This document shows, piece by piece, positions 23,094 to 33,609 of a stretch of 64,000 bases of DNA (positions are counted from its first letter, which is position 1; every line of letters begins with the position of its first letter). The stretch is taken from NCBI GenBank assembly GCA_021521415.1, contig JAIQDT010000191.1:682001-746000 (forward strand), written 5' to 3'. Source of the DNA: Bidens hawaiensis (lineage: Eukaryota > Streptophyta > Magnoliopsida > Asterales > Asteraceae). The position numbers were made by a program, and so were the translations under genes. The notes beneath the pieces were generated by a model. That model was not told the origin of the DNA, made no database searches, and worked only from the letters and a program-made list of their open reading frames with translations.

Positions 23094-23877
23094 CCCTTCC
23101 CCAAAATCCAACTCTCTTTACCTGTCTTGTCTAGTTCCCAGACATCACCCTATCTTCCCCTGTGCAACTCAAATCCATTGTTACATCTCCATCTCACACT
23201 CTCTCTATATCTACACACATGTCATATAAGTACATACTGTAGTTTAATTAAAACAATTAAATTATTTGCAGAGGAATAACAAAACATTTACTTTTTATCG
23301 ATGTTTTGTTATTTTTATACGTGGTTAATTCCTCAGTCTCTTAAACATTCAAACTTCCCTTAAATTTCCAAAAAGTATAAAAAATTAATTATTTCCCAAA
23401 AATGAAATATTTCTTTTTAGTATTTATTAGTTACAAATATTATGTAGCAAACGAAGATTGTTGGAGTATAAAATTTTATAATAAAAGGAAATAAAGTAAT
23501 TGAATATTCAAATGTGTTTTATATTTCAAAAAACTTTATTGTAATCGTTTGCCTGCCATTTTATTGTAATCGTTTTATAGTAAATTATATAAAAAACTTT
23601 TAAACTTACAAAATAAAATCATATATTTTCTTTACCAAATCTTTAAACTACAAAGACACCATTGTCTCTCTATACCGTTGCTTTCATATATCTCTCTCTC
23701 TGCATACACACCATTCTCTCTCAATAATTCTCTGTGAGACACTCACCTGTTGCTTTCATCTCTTCTTTTCATATTCTTCTTGAGCCACGCCACTCCACTC
23801 CACTCCATTGTTTCTTCTTTCTCTCTCTAAAAACCAAACCTCCATAGCTTGGAAATTTTTTGTTTCAACACATTAAG

Positions 23878-25817
23878 ATGAGTAAAGAGAAGCTTGTAGT
23901 AGAGATCTTGGGGGCCCACAACTTGATGCCTAAAGACGGCGAAGGTTCATCTTCTGCGTTCGTTGAGGTTGAGTTCGAAGGCCAACGACAAAGAACACAA
24001 GTCAAATACAAAGACTTAAACCCTGTGTGGAACGAGAAGCTTGTGTTCCATGTAAACGACGTCGCAGACCTCCCCTACAGAACCATCGAAGTGAACGTGT
24101 TTAATGAGAAACGGTCGAGCAAATGCAGTATCTTGGTGGGGGCCACAAAGACAAGACAAGTGCAACTTATGACCTGGTGGAGCAAATGCAGTATCTTTAT
24201 ATCCGGGTGGTCAAAGGCCGTGATATCCCTATCCCGGTCGGAGAGGACCTGGTGGCCGAGGTCAAACTTGGGAACTATAGAGGGGTAACGAAAAGGGCTT
24301 CTTTGAATAATAATGCTGAATGGGACCACGTGTTTGCATTTTCAAAGGATACGATACAGTCGTCAATGGTGGAGATCTTTGTGAAAGCAGAGAGGGATAA
24401 GGATGATTTCTTGGTTTGACTTGAACTAGGTCCCGAAGCGGTTGTGAGATTCGCGTCCCGGGTCCATATTCGTGCCACGTTGGATGGCGGGTATCATGTG
24501 CTTGATGAAGCTACAATGTATAGTAGTGATGTTAGACCAACAGCTAAACAGTTATGGAAGCCTCATATTGGTGTTCTTGAAGTGGGTATTTTGGGTGCTT
24601 CAAATCTTATGCCTATGAAAATCAAACAAGGTAAAGGTGGGTCAATCGATGCGTATTGTGTTGCTAAATACGGTCAAAAATGGGTCCGAACCCGAACTGT
24701 TGTGGATAGTTTGGCCCCGAAGTGGAACGAGCAGTACACGTGGGAAGTTTTCGATCCGTGCACGGTTATCACGATAGGTGTTTTCGACAATTCACGGGTC
24801 GATAAAAACCCGTCTGATGGTGGAAACGGTGCGCGTGACTCGCGTATCGGAAAAGTGCGTATTCGGTTATCGACACTTGAATCGGATCGTGTGTACACGC
24901 ACGCGTACCCGCTCTTAATGCTGCATCCTTCGGGTATGAAGAAAATGGGTGAGCTTCATTTGGCAGTTAGATTCTCATGTGCTAACATGGCCAACATGCT
25001 TCATATGTACACAATGCCGTTACTACCCAAGATGCACTACGTGCAACCCTTGTCTGTTAACCAGCTAGACAGTTTAAGGTACCAAGCCTTGAATGTGGTG
25101 GCAGCTAGGCTGAGCCGAGCCGAGCCGTCACTAGGTCGGGAAGTTGTCGAGTACATGCTCGATCACGATTCCCATATGTGGAGTATGAGGAAGAGTAAAG
25201 CCAACTTCTTCCGGCTCACTAATGTGCTGGCTTGGCTTGTGTTTATTAACCGAGTGGTCGAGGGTATGCAGAACTGGACAATGCCGGTTTACTCAAGCAT
25301 GTTTGTAATGATGTTCTTGATCATGGTACTAATGCCCGAGCTGATTATCCCATCCATACTACTTGGGTTTGCGGTTATCGGGCTATGGAAATACTGATTT
25401 CGCCCCCGGTATCCGCCTCACATGGACACAAGACTCTCGTATGCGGAAAGCATGCACCCTGATGAGCTAGATGAAGAGTTTGACTCGTTCCCGACGATCC
25501 GAAGTGCGGAGGTTGTGCGGGTCTGGTATGACCGGTTGAGGAGTGTGGCTGGGCGGATTCAGACCGTGGTTGGGGATATGGCGACTCAAGGGGAACGGTT
25601 TCAAGCGCTGCTTAGCTGGCGGGACCCGAGGGCCTCGTTTTTGTTTGTGGTGATTTGTTTCTTGGCGGCTATCGGGTTCTATTTGGTGCCGATCCGGTGG
25701 GTAGTGGCTGTTTACGGGCTGTGGTTCTTGAGGCCGCCGCGGTTCAAGAATAAGCTGCCGTCGAGTACGGTTTGTTTTTTTAAGAGGTTGCCTACTATGG
25801 CTGATAGTATGCTGTAG
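23878..25817 (+). pseudogene. MCTP (multiple C2 domain and transmembrane region protein, QUIRKY-like) pseudogene
   Basis: Plant MCTPs tether ER to plasma membrane at plasmodesmata. They usually have about 750-1050 residues, three or four C2 domains and a C-terminal PRT_C membrane region, commonly without coding introns. Here 23878-24110 encodes the first C2 domain (KLVVEILGAHNLMPKDGEGS, LNPVWNEKLVF). 24123-24416 is a second C2 start in another frame (YDLVEQMQYLYIRVVKGRD). 24420-24960 is the last C2 domain (DAYCVAKYGQKWVRTRT, APKWNEQYTWEVFDPC). 24990-25814 is the PRT_C region with hydrophobic segments and the ends PHMDTRLSYAE, LLSWRDPRA and FFKRLPTMADSML. Breaks: the linker after the first C2 is missing and the frame shifts near 24113-24140; one C2 domain is missing at a TGA at 24417-24419; and another TGA lies at 25395-25397 in an otherwise continuous frame. 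The C-terminal half is well preserved, so inactivation may be recent. Paralogue assignment within the QKY/MCTP14-16 group is inference. Confidence 0.85.
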
Positions 25818-27139
25818 AGTGGATGGGTTTTAGTCTAGAGTTTAACGTTGCTATATGTTTTGGGTTGTTTAGCAGGACACCTAGGTAGTGTTTGTTTTTA
25901 TCGTCAGCTAGATCTTTTGAAACATTCTTGTTGACTGTTAATGTTATTAATGCTTATGGTACAATTTACAAGTCAAATGGATATCAGGATATGATTATAC
26001 TCCTAGTGACAGTTTCATAAGTCAAATGGATAGAATGAGTTAAAACTAGTAATGTGACATTATTTAAATATTGTTACAATGAGTTATGAGGCAATATGTT
26101 ATGGGATGAGGAGATGGGCGAGAAAGGGCGAGAAGAATGGGGAACACCGCCCCCCCTTCTCCCCTGGCAATATGTGGGCGAAATAGGGTGGGGGTGAGGT
26201 TCTTTTGTCGCCGATGAGGTTTAAATAATAATATTATTTTTTTTATTATTATAACCGTTTTCAAACGGTAAAAAAAAATTAATTAAAACAATATATTTAT
26301 ATAAACATACACCTTCTTTTTCATTTCATATCCATTTAATACATAATTCATAACCAAATTCTTCAAAAATTCTAGCGAAATGAATCCTACAAACAACCCG
26401 AACCAACCGAAACCTGTGGAATTCACCGCTATCATGACCGAAATCATCAAAAAACACGAAAAGTTTGTCGAGGAACTCAACGATACCATGAGAGAAACCA
26501 ACAACACGAAAAGATTGCCGCTATGATGGAGTTGCGGGAAATGAGTAAAGAATACGAATCCAACAAAGCGGCCGGGTCAAACGAAGAGGCCGCATTGTTG
26601 TAATGACGACGAGTCGAAAAAATGCGCGAATATTATGGATATTAGTATTTTTTTTAGTTATGTATCTTTTTTTTAGTTATGTATTTTTTTGTATTTCTTT
26701 TTAATTTTAATGTGTTTTTATTTAATTATTTAAATAAATTAGTTTTTATTTGATTAGTTTAATTATTAAAAGAAAATAATAAAAAAAATACTGTGAGCCC
26801 AGTTGCCACGTGTCACAATTCGCCCTAATTTGTAGCCCCTACACTACGGATAGCCTAAGTGACTACATTTTGATTTTAGTTCCCAAAATTCTTAGAAATT
26901 CTCTCATATTCACAATAATTGATTCGGGCTTTGCGTTGGGAAGAAAAAAAAGACATTTTATGCAGTTTGCCTTATCATTATATGGATTAAATGCAAAACT
27001 AGAAACGAATTGGTATTTAATTGGAGGCCGGCTCAATTATCAAGTGTGGTAGGAAAATCTAATTGCTTGGTTTTCTTTGGGTGAAGAATCACTCAGCGAG
27101 AAAATTGTACGTAGATTTCTTTGTAATTATGTTTAGTTT
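25818..27139. other. Spacer with a possible Harbinger-like remnant (about 26090-26855)
   Basis: Near 26380-26600 the plus strand has a short reading frame (MNPTNNPNQPKPVEF, then KKHEKFVEELND) that looks like the charged C-terminal helix of an ORF1-type protein, soon broken. GC-rich blocks flank it (26100-26215 and 26800-26855), and the complement of the right block starts GGCTATCCGTAGTGTAGGGG next to TAA. The left end (GGCAATATG...) matches only weakly. This may be a small PIF/Harbinger derivative; the termini are not proven. Confidence 0.35.
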
Positions 27140-27144
27140 ATTGA
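27140..27144. repeat. Target-site duplication ATTGA (left)
   Basis: ATTGA lies immediately before the left LTR and is repeated exactly at 36055-36059 after the right LTR, which shows that both outer ends belong to one insertion event. Confidence 0.95.
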
Positions 27145-28064
27145 TGAAGAAACACCAGTCGAACCCCGACAGATTACTGGTAACCTGGGGGTTGGAGAGC
27201 TGTTTCCCACGAGGGGTTAGACCCTTGGAAGATGGTTCTTCTGATAACCTGCAAAACAGACACCGTGAGCTCGTCACTGAGAAGGGGGGGTTCCTCCTTG
27301 TGACCACCCTCCGGCGTGAGAATCAGACTAGATTGCTCTTTAAATATAAAAGTATATTAAGAGATTGCTAGAGCAGATATCAGGTATATATATGATAAGA
27401 TAAGATGATCATACCATTGGGGTATTTATAGCCGAAGGTAGGTTTCCAAGGGGTTTAGCCGGCCCAACACGCTACCAACTGTAACCTATGCACGTGCCCT
27501 GCCTGTGAGTGGTGGATAGGTAGCGGCTGACACAGAGCAGGCGTGTCGTGCACTCTTCCTCTTCTGCCAACTACAGGCTAGGCACGTGGTATGGCAGGAG
27601 TTGGTGGGTAGGCGGCGGCTATTGGTCACAGTGCTGTGGCGTGCTGTCTGCCATGCTGCTGTCAGTGAGCTGTCGCATTCTTGGTCAGATCTTTTGTCTG
27701 TACCTCGTCAGGTATCACACAAAAGATCCTCCATCATACGGACTGGCTCATTTAGGCGGGAGTTTTCCCCCTCCCGCCTTTGCTCATTCCTTCAGGTGAC
27801 ACTGGGGAGAGTTAAGTGCCTAGTGCGTGTAGCCATGCTGCGCGGGTGGCCTTCCCTCATGGCTTGTATCCGAGGCTGCGGGAACAGGCGGAGTCCTTCA
27901 CCATGGGAGGCATTTCCTGCGGGACCAGCTTGCATACTGCGCGTAAGGACGTCACTTCTCTGAGCATGGTTGGTCCTGCGGATCCAGTTGGTCTCTGCGC
28001 AGACGTCCCTGTTTAAGGTGAGTCTTGCGGGTCCAACTGGGCTCTGCTGGGACCTACCTCTTCA
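27145..28064 (-). repeat. 3' LTR (left copy) of the gag-only element
   Basis: 920 bp, TGAAGA...TCTTCA. Open frames inside it recur identically in the right LTR and are not genes. Minus-strand TATA-like CTATAAATA lies at 27423-27431. Confidence 0.95.
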
Positions 28065-28082
28065 AGTCCCCCCAGTCCAATG
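28065..28082 (-). other. Polypurine tract of the gag-only element
   Basis: The minus strand reads CATTGGACTGGGGGGACT directly before the LTR start TGAAGA, the usual position and composition of the plus-strand primer. Confidence 0.8.
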
Positions 28083-28440
28083 TTCTTCTCATGCGTGTTT
28101 AATAAAGTGAGGTGAACTTTTGGACTTAAAAGGGTTTTGAAAAGGGTTTTGTAAGGTTTTCCATGGGAAGTCCTTGTCACTTGCAGAAATGCCCGAGTTT
28201 CCTGCTTGGTCTTTGGGTATGATGCGGGTAGGTCTGTAATCTCCTCGCAAGTCAGGAGCATTGAGTCCCAGTTGTGTGGATTCTCCATGAGGTTTTGGTA
28301 GTTTTGAACATAGTGATCAATTATGTTAAAACCACCAATTCCATCCTGGAGCTTCAAACAACGTAGTTCTCGACGTTCCCGCTATGCGGGGATGTTATTT
28401 CCTTTTCCGCAAGCATTGCCCAGAAGATCCTTCTTGGTTT
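28083..28440 (-). other. Interior segment with a 114-codon open frame of unknown meaning
   Basis: A minus-strand frame (28357-28013) runs through this stretch and into the LTR. It shows no protease, RT or integrase motif and no similarity I recognise. It could be the remnant of deleted pol sequence or simply untranslated RNA of the element. Confidence 0.35.
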
Positions 28441-29008
28441 CAATTCCCAGCGGAGCGCTAGGTATGTGAAGGGTTTTGCCTTAACACTGTACCTGCGCTC
28501 GTCTTACGGTTACTTTACTTCCAAGGTATTCCTGGCGTCAATTCCCTGCGGGTGCTAGGTATGTGAAGGGTTTTGCCTTTACACTGTACCCGCACCTGTC
28601 TTATAGTTACTTGGTTGCCGAGGTACTTGGCTTCAATTCCCTGCGGGTGCTAGGTATGTGAAGGGTTTTGCCTTAACACTGTACCCGCATCCGTCTTATG
28701 GTTACTTGTTCGCCAAGGTTTTCTTGGCTTCAATTCCCTGCGGGTGCTAGGTATGTGAAGGGTTTTGCCTTTACACTGTACCCGCATCCGTCTTATGGTT
28801 ACTTGTTCGCCAAGGTTTTCTTGGCTTCAATTCCCTGCGGGTGCTAGGTATGTGAAGGGTTTTGCCTTAACACTGTACCCGCATCCGTCTTATGGTAACT
28901 TGTTCGCCAAGGTTTTCTTGGCTTCAATTCCCTGCGGGTGCTAGGTATGTGAAGGGTTTTGCCTTAACACTGTACCCGCATCCGTCTTATGGTTACTTGT
29001 TCGCCAAG
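28441..29008. repeat. About 97-bp tandem repeat, six copies, upstream of the antisense gene
   Basis: CAATTCCCTGCGGGTGCTAG-type units start at 28441, 28539, 28634, 28731, 28828 and 28925 (period 95-98). Copies four to six are almost identical, while the first is more diverged. Each unit holds TATGTGAAGGGTTTTGCC and CACTGTACCCGC. The array ends about 340 bp before the TATA box of the antisense gene. Confidence 0.93.
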
Positions 29009-29348
29009 GTAAGGGGGTATTTTCCCGCTTCTTTTTAAATTTTGAATTTTGAAATTCGAAAGGTTGGTGGAAAGATAGGAACAGTCCAAACCTCTGAAAC
29101 GTCGCGCGACGGTTTCTTCTGACTGTGTCAGGACGTGCAGGAAGTTATGGTGACGTGACATTATATGGTCATTCCAGACGCTTTTTCAGGCGCGTGGGCG
29201 CGATTTTTCGGGCGCGTGGCCGCGAAATTACTGGCACACGTCCTGTCAACAGCTGTTGCCAGTCTGCTTTTTGCCACGTGTCATAGTTTCATTGCACCTT
29301 CGAATTCTCTCTCCTTCGCATTAAATTCACCGCATTAATTGCGATTAG

Positions 29349-29358
29349 TATATAAAGG
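29349..29358 (+). promoter_or_regulatory. TATA box of the antisense gene
   Basis: TATATAAAGG is followed by about 120 bp of CT-rich leader and then by the ATG in the context CCACCATGCC at 29480. The upstream DNA holds CACGTG (29275-29280) and the six-copy repeat. Confidence 0.7.
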
Positions 29359-29479
29359 GGGAGAGGGTTATTTGCAATTCACACTTTTCACTTTCATCTC
29401 TTCTTCTCAAGTAATTTCCGGCGAATTTTTCTGTTCAGTAAAGCATTACCCTGAAATCTCTTTTCATCTTTCTTCCACC

Positions 29480-32409
29480 ATGCCTTCTCATGATGCTGAT
29501 GACCAGAAGACTGCTGGCGAATGCCAGTGCTCTCTTCCTGTCGATCTGTACCAGTATATCGTCAGGAAGTTCATGCTCGAGTCTCTCGAGCCTGAGTTTC
29601 CTGAACCCCACCATACTGTGTACGATGCCCCTAGTGGCAAGATCGGGGTTTATGCTGCATTCTTTGTCTACGGAAACCTTAGGTTTCCGTTGACAAAGTT
29701 TGTGTACCGTGTTCTGGAGAGGCACGGTGTGCACCTGACAGAGGTGCACCCCATGGCCATTGCCAAGGTCCGGCACTTTGAGTGGGTGTGCCGGATACTG
29801 GGCCTTGAGCCCCTCGTTGACCGTCTGATGACCTTCTACACTTGGAGGTGCATCCAGGGGTGGTACACTCTTACAACCCGTATCAAGGGTTTAAAGATTT
29901 GTACCACCGAGCGGAGTCTTCGCTCGTGGAGAAGAGAGTTCTTCTTCATATCCGCTCGCGCCATCCCCATCGCCATGAAGTTCAAGAATGGCCAGGCGCT
30001 TCCGAACCTTCCCGCCCTCAACTACGAGGAGGCGGAATGGTTCTCGAAGATATCCCGGGTCCAGTCCCCGGTTTTCCGTTTTCCGGAGTCGGCGATGGTG
30101 ATGCTGGGGATGAGCCGGGTGTGGAAGGCGGCGAATGCGGATAAGGTTCCGATCGTCCTTGAATATGGTTCGAACTCTGTCCCTTATGGTACGTCTTGTT
30201 TCATTTTGCTGACTTCGATTTTTTCTAACTTTCTTGTTGATTTCAGAGGGGAACGATCTTCAGTCGCTCCTGAACCCGCGAGAGGAAGATGGTCCCGCGC
30301 GGATGGGTACTCGTGCTCTGGACGAGAACGAGTTGCCCATCTTAGAGCAGACCGCGGGTCGGTTCGTGGAGGTTTACCCGCCAGGCCAAGAGATCCTGAG
30401 CCACCGACGGCCAGGTAAGCCTATCTTCTACCCTGAACCTCTCAATGCTGTGCCTGCTGCTGGAGTTGACATTTCTTCTTCTGAGGAATCCGCAGAAGGT
30501 CCTCCACTGGTGCGGAAGAAAAAGGCTGCCGTCGGGAAAGGCAAGGAGAAGGTGGCCTCTACGGCCGACCCGGTAGTCCTATCTGACTCGGAGTCAGATA
30601 GTGCAGAGGTGGCGGGGGAGCCCGGTGGTGAGGAGACCACCGCTCCGGAGGCTGTAGCTGTTACCTCCGGGGAGGCAGCGACGACGACGGTTACCGGTGT
30701 CAAGAGGCCGGCTCCATCGGGTTCGCCCCCGCTCGTCCGTACGTTCAAGCTCAAGAAACCCCGTAAGTGCCCCCATAATTCTTGTCTAGATTTGTTGTTT
30801 CAAATAAATTTTTCTAACACTTTTGCTTGTGCAGGTGTGGATGTTGACGCATTCCAGGGTGGAGTTGGAGCAAGTATTCCCCCGCCAATGAGGGAAGGCT
30901 CGGTCAGCCTTCCCGAGGCGTCGACCCAGGCGTCTGTGCCTGCTTCCGCTGGTTCCAGCCTTCCTGAGGCTGTTCCAGCTGAGAAGTTGTCTCCGCCGGC
31001 CGTGAGTGCAATTTTTACAGCATCTTTCACGGAGCCGGCGGTTACTGTTGCTGAGGAGGTGGCGTCAACAATGGCTACCACAGCGGCTGCCACTATACCT
31101 GCGCCACCGGCACCGATGGCCGGACCATCAGGTACGCGCCGGGCTTCCCGCCGATCTATGCCACCTTCCCGTCTACCTGACCTGTTGGATGGATTTCCTT
31201 TAGGTTCAGGTGATGGGTTTGGCGGCTATCGGCCTGTTATTGACCCTACAGGTACGTAGGGTTCTTTTTCCTTTGTATATTTTTATCATCTTTTCCTAAC
31301 TGCCTTTGTTTCTTTTGCAGTGTCGGATTCCAATGAAGTGTATGTTCCAAGATGGAACATACGCCGAGCTGCTCCTCATGGTGCGTTGGGGGAAGCCATG
31401 GCTAGCTACCAAGAGGGTAGGCTAACCAATGAGCTTCGGGTTCTCCAGGCCCGGACGCAGCCCCGCGTCGAGCTGCTTTGTCGTGAAAACGACAAGTTAA
31501 AAGCAGCTCGCGCCAAAGATGTATCTGAAGCGCGGGCTCTTCGGGAGGAGAACCGGCAGTTGGCCGCTGCCGCAGCCGAGAAGGAGAAGGCATTCAAGGC
31601 CCTCGAGGTTGAAGTCCAGGCGCGACTCGAGGCCCGCTCCAAGGCTGCCCAAGCTGTGAATGAACAGCTTCGGCTGGCCAAGGAGACTGCGCGAAACTCA
31701 ACTGAGAGGGCTGCCAAGGCTGAAGCTGTTGCTGAGCCGCTTCGCGAAGAGAATGAGCAGCTTAAATGCAAATTAAAGGCTCTTCAGCATGCTCATGACG
31801 CCTTGGCAATGGAAGATGCCAAGAAGCTGCAGGAGATCCTTGACCAGAGGGGGGTGCTTGACCGCACTGAAAGGAAACTCAAAAGCGTCGAAGAGGCTGC
31901 CGCCAAGGAAGTTCAACTTGCCAACCTTGATAAGAGCGGAGCCGAACGTGCTTACAAAGAAAGTCAAGCTACCCTCCAATGGCTGCTTCGAGAAGCGTTG
32001 CCTCAGGTATCTTTATCTTTTTCTTTACGCTTTCCGCTCGTAATTAGAAAATGTTCTAACTTGTATTCTTTTGTAGGTTGTGCGTCGGGTCCTTTCAGAG
32101 ACCTCTTATGACGATGCGATGAGCACAGCCCTCAACGCTTCTCATGAGGATGGGGAGAAGACTGGCTTCCTGCTTGGTCTAGGGTTTGCTGAGAGAGGCT
32201 TTCCGCCCTCCAACTTCCCTTTATTCAATGTTAATACTGAAGCTGCTTATGACCAAGCTGTGAACCAGTACGCTGCCTTCCCGCATCCAGTGGTGGAGAA
32301 GGTGAACGAAGCTGCTGCTGCTGATGATGGGCTAAACATCCTTAAGGCTTTCCTTGGGCAGCCGCGCTCTGACGGTGCTGGTCCAAGCGGAGGTGGCCCT
32401 GAAGCCTGA
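29480..32409 (+). CDS. Antisense-carried retroelement gene, five exons, gypsy-type-transposon (PF04195-like) protein
   Basis: Exons inferred from GT/AG sites and continuous frame: 29480-30188, 30247-30762, 30835-31251, 31321-32006 and 32077-32409, giving 886 residues. Introns are short (58-72 bp) and end TTTCAG, GTGCAG, TTGCAG and TTGTAG. Residues 1-236 form a helical domain (LYQYIVRKFMLESLEPEFP, FVYRVLERHGVHLTEVHP, MAIAKVRHFEWVCRILGL) like that in plant proteins labelled putative gypsy type transposon. Residues ~240-547 are low-complexity, acidic and Ser/Pro/Ala-rich with a basic patch (RKKKAAVGKGKEK). Residues ~560-775 are a long coiled coil (LREENRQLAAAAAEKEKAF). The C-terminus is helical (GLGFAERGFPPSNFPLFN). 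There is no catalytic motif and the function is unknown. The gene lies wholly inside the LTR element on the opposite strand and has no inactivating mutation I can see. Alternative donors (30411-30416, 31131) could add isoforms. Confidence 0.8.
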
Positions 32410-32610
32410 TCCTGAAGGTCCCTTCCCACTGCTAAGATAGACTTCGCTTTGTATAGATTTCTTTTAGGCGGGTAGTTACCCGGCCACTGTTGTAATATAT
32501 CATTGAAATATACGATTGTTATTCCTTTCATTGGATTCTTTGCTTTATAAACTTATGACTTGCATACTTAGTTTAAAATAGCAATTTTCCAAGTGTTTAG
32601 AATAAGAACT

Positions 32611-33340
32611 TTTGAACGTGGTTGATAGTGGGTTAAAGTTTCGCTTCCTCCTTCGTGATTGTGCGGGTAGAACCGTCACTTGCACTTGGTAGGATGGCTA
32701 AACTTTAACTTTTATCTAACCTGCGTGCTGGTTTTTCTTACTTTTTGAGGATAAGTTAACCTTTGAACGTGGTTGATAATAGGTGTGAAGTTTTGCTTCC
32801 TCTTTCGTGATTGTGCGGGTAGAACCGTCACTTGCACTTAGGATGGCAAAACTTTACCCATACCTGACCTGCGTGTAGGTTTTCTTACCTTTTTAAGAAT
32901 TTTGTTTTGAACCGTTCGACGCGCGGTTGTCGATAGGTTAGTGTTCATTTTCCTTTCATGATTCATGCGGATAGACCGGCACTTTCATTTAATGGGATGA
33001 ACTCCTTCAACTGACCTGCGTGAAGGTTTGCCACGTTATTGGGTTCGTGCGGGTAAGACCGCCTTCCCACGCAACGACTTCACGTAATGTGAATGTCGTC
33101 ACCAGTGTTGGATAGTTTTAACCGTTCGACGCGCGGTTGTTGACAGGTTATTATTCAGTTTCCTTAATGATTCATGCGGATAGACCGACACTTTCATTTT
33201 TGGGTGCTGAACTTTTTCCCCTTCAACTGACCTGCGTGAAGGTTTGTCACGTTATTGGGTTCGTGCGGGTAGGACCGCCTTCCCATTCACTGACTTCACG
33301 TAATTATGCGGTGAAAACCGGCATATTATTGTCCAGAGAA
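32611..33340. repeat. Two minisatellite pairs between the antisense gene and gag
   Basis: A ~151-bp unit starting TTTGAACGTGGTTGAT occurs at 32611 and 32762. A ~210-bp unit starting ACCGTTCGACGCGCGGTTGT occurs at 32911 and 33121. All share phrases such as TGCGGGTAGAACCG and GACCTGCGTG, so the two pairs are related. Together with the repeats at 28441-29008 they bracket the antisense gene. Confidence 0.85.
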
Positions 33341-33609
33341 GTATAAATGTAAAATCATCAGCTTCGATATTCTTAAAGAGAATCATTTCCATTAGAAGTG
33401 GCTCTTGGCCTTCTCTTTACAAATTGGAATTGATTACATGCAAACTGTGTAATTGAACTCCCATGTTGGGACAGGAGTGCCATCGAGCCGACACGCACCT
33501 GTTTCGGGATCTCGTTCTTTACGCAGCATGTAGTCTCGATTGAAGCTGATTTTTTATTCGTGTTTACCCCAGCCGTGGTTCCACACGCACCTGCCTGCCT
33601 GCTTAGCTT
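33341..33609. other. Element interior without gene, 3' of gag
   Basis: On the minus strand this follows the gag stop. No protease D(S/T)G motif or frameshift extension of gag is found, so pol is absent rather than shifted in frame. Confidence 0.6.

Noticed and set aside
23860..24288. Reading the first C2 frame as a complete small C2-domain gene
   Set aside because: It leaves the family sequence after the frame shift near 24113, and the remaining domains follow directly downstream in another frame. It is the 5' piece of one broken MCTP gene.
27548..28016. Three overlapping plus-strand frames (60-125 codons), repeated exactly at 35538-36006
   Set aside because: They lie inside the two LTRs of one element and are identical only because the LTRs are. 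No family resemblance; treated as non-coding LTR sequence.
28441..29008. Regular repeats that might be taken for a CRISPR array
   Set aside because: Units are about 97 bp and directly contiguous with no unique spacers, in plant nuclear DNA. It is an ordinary minisatellite.
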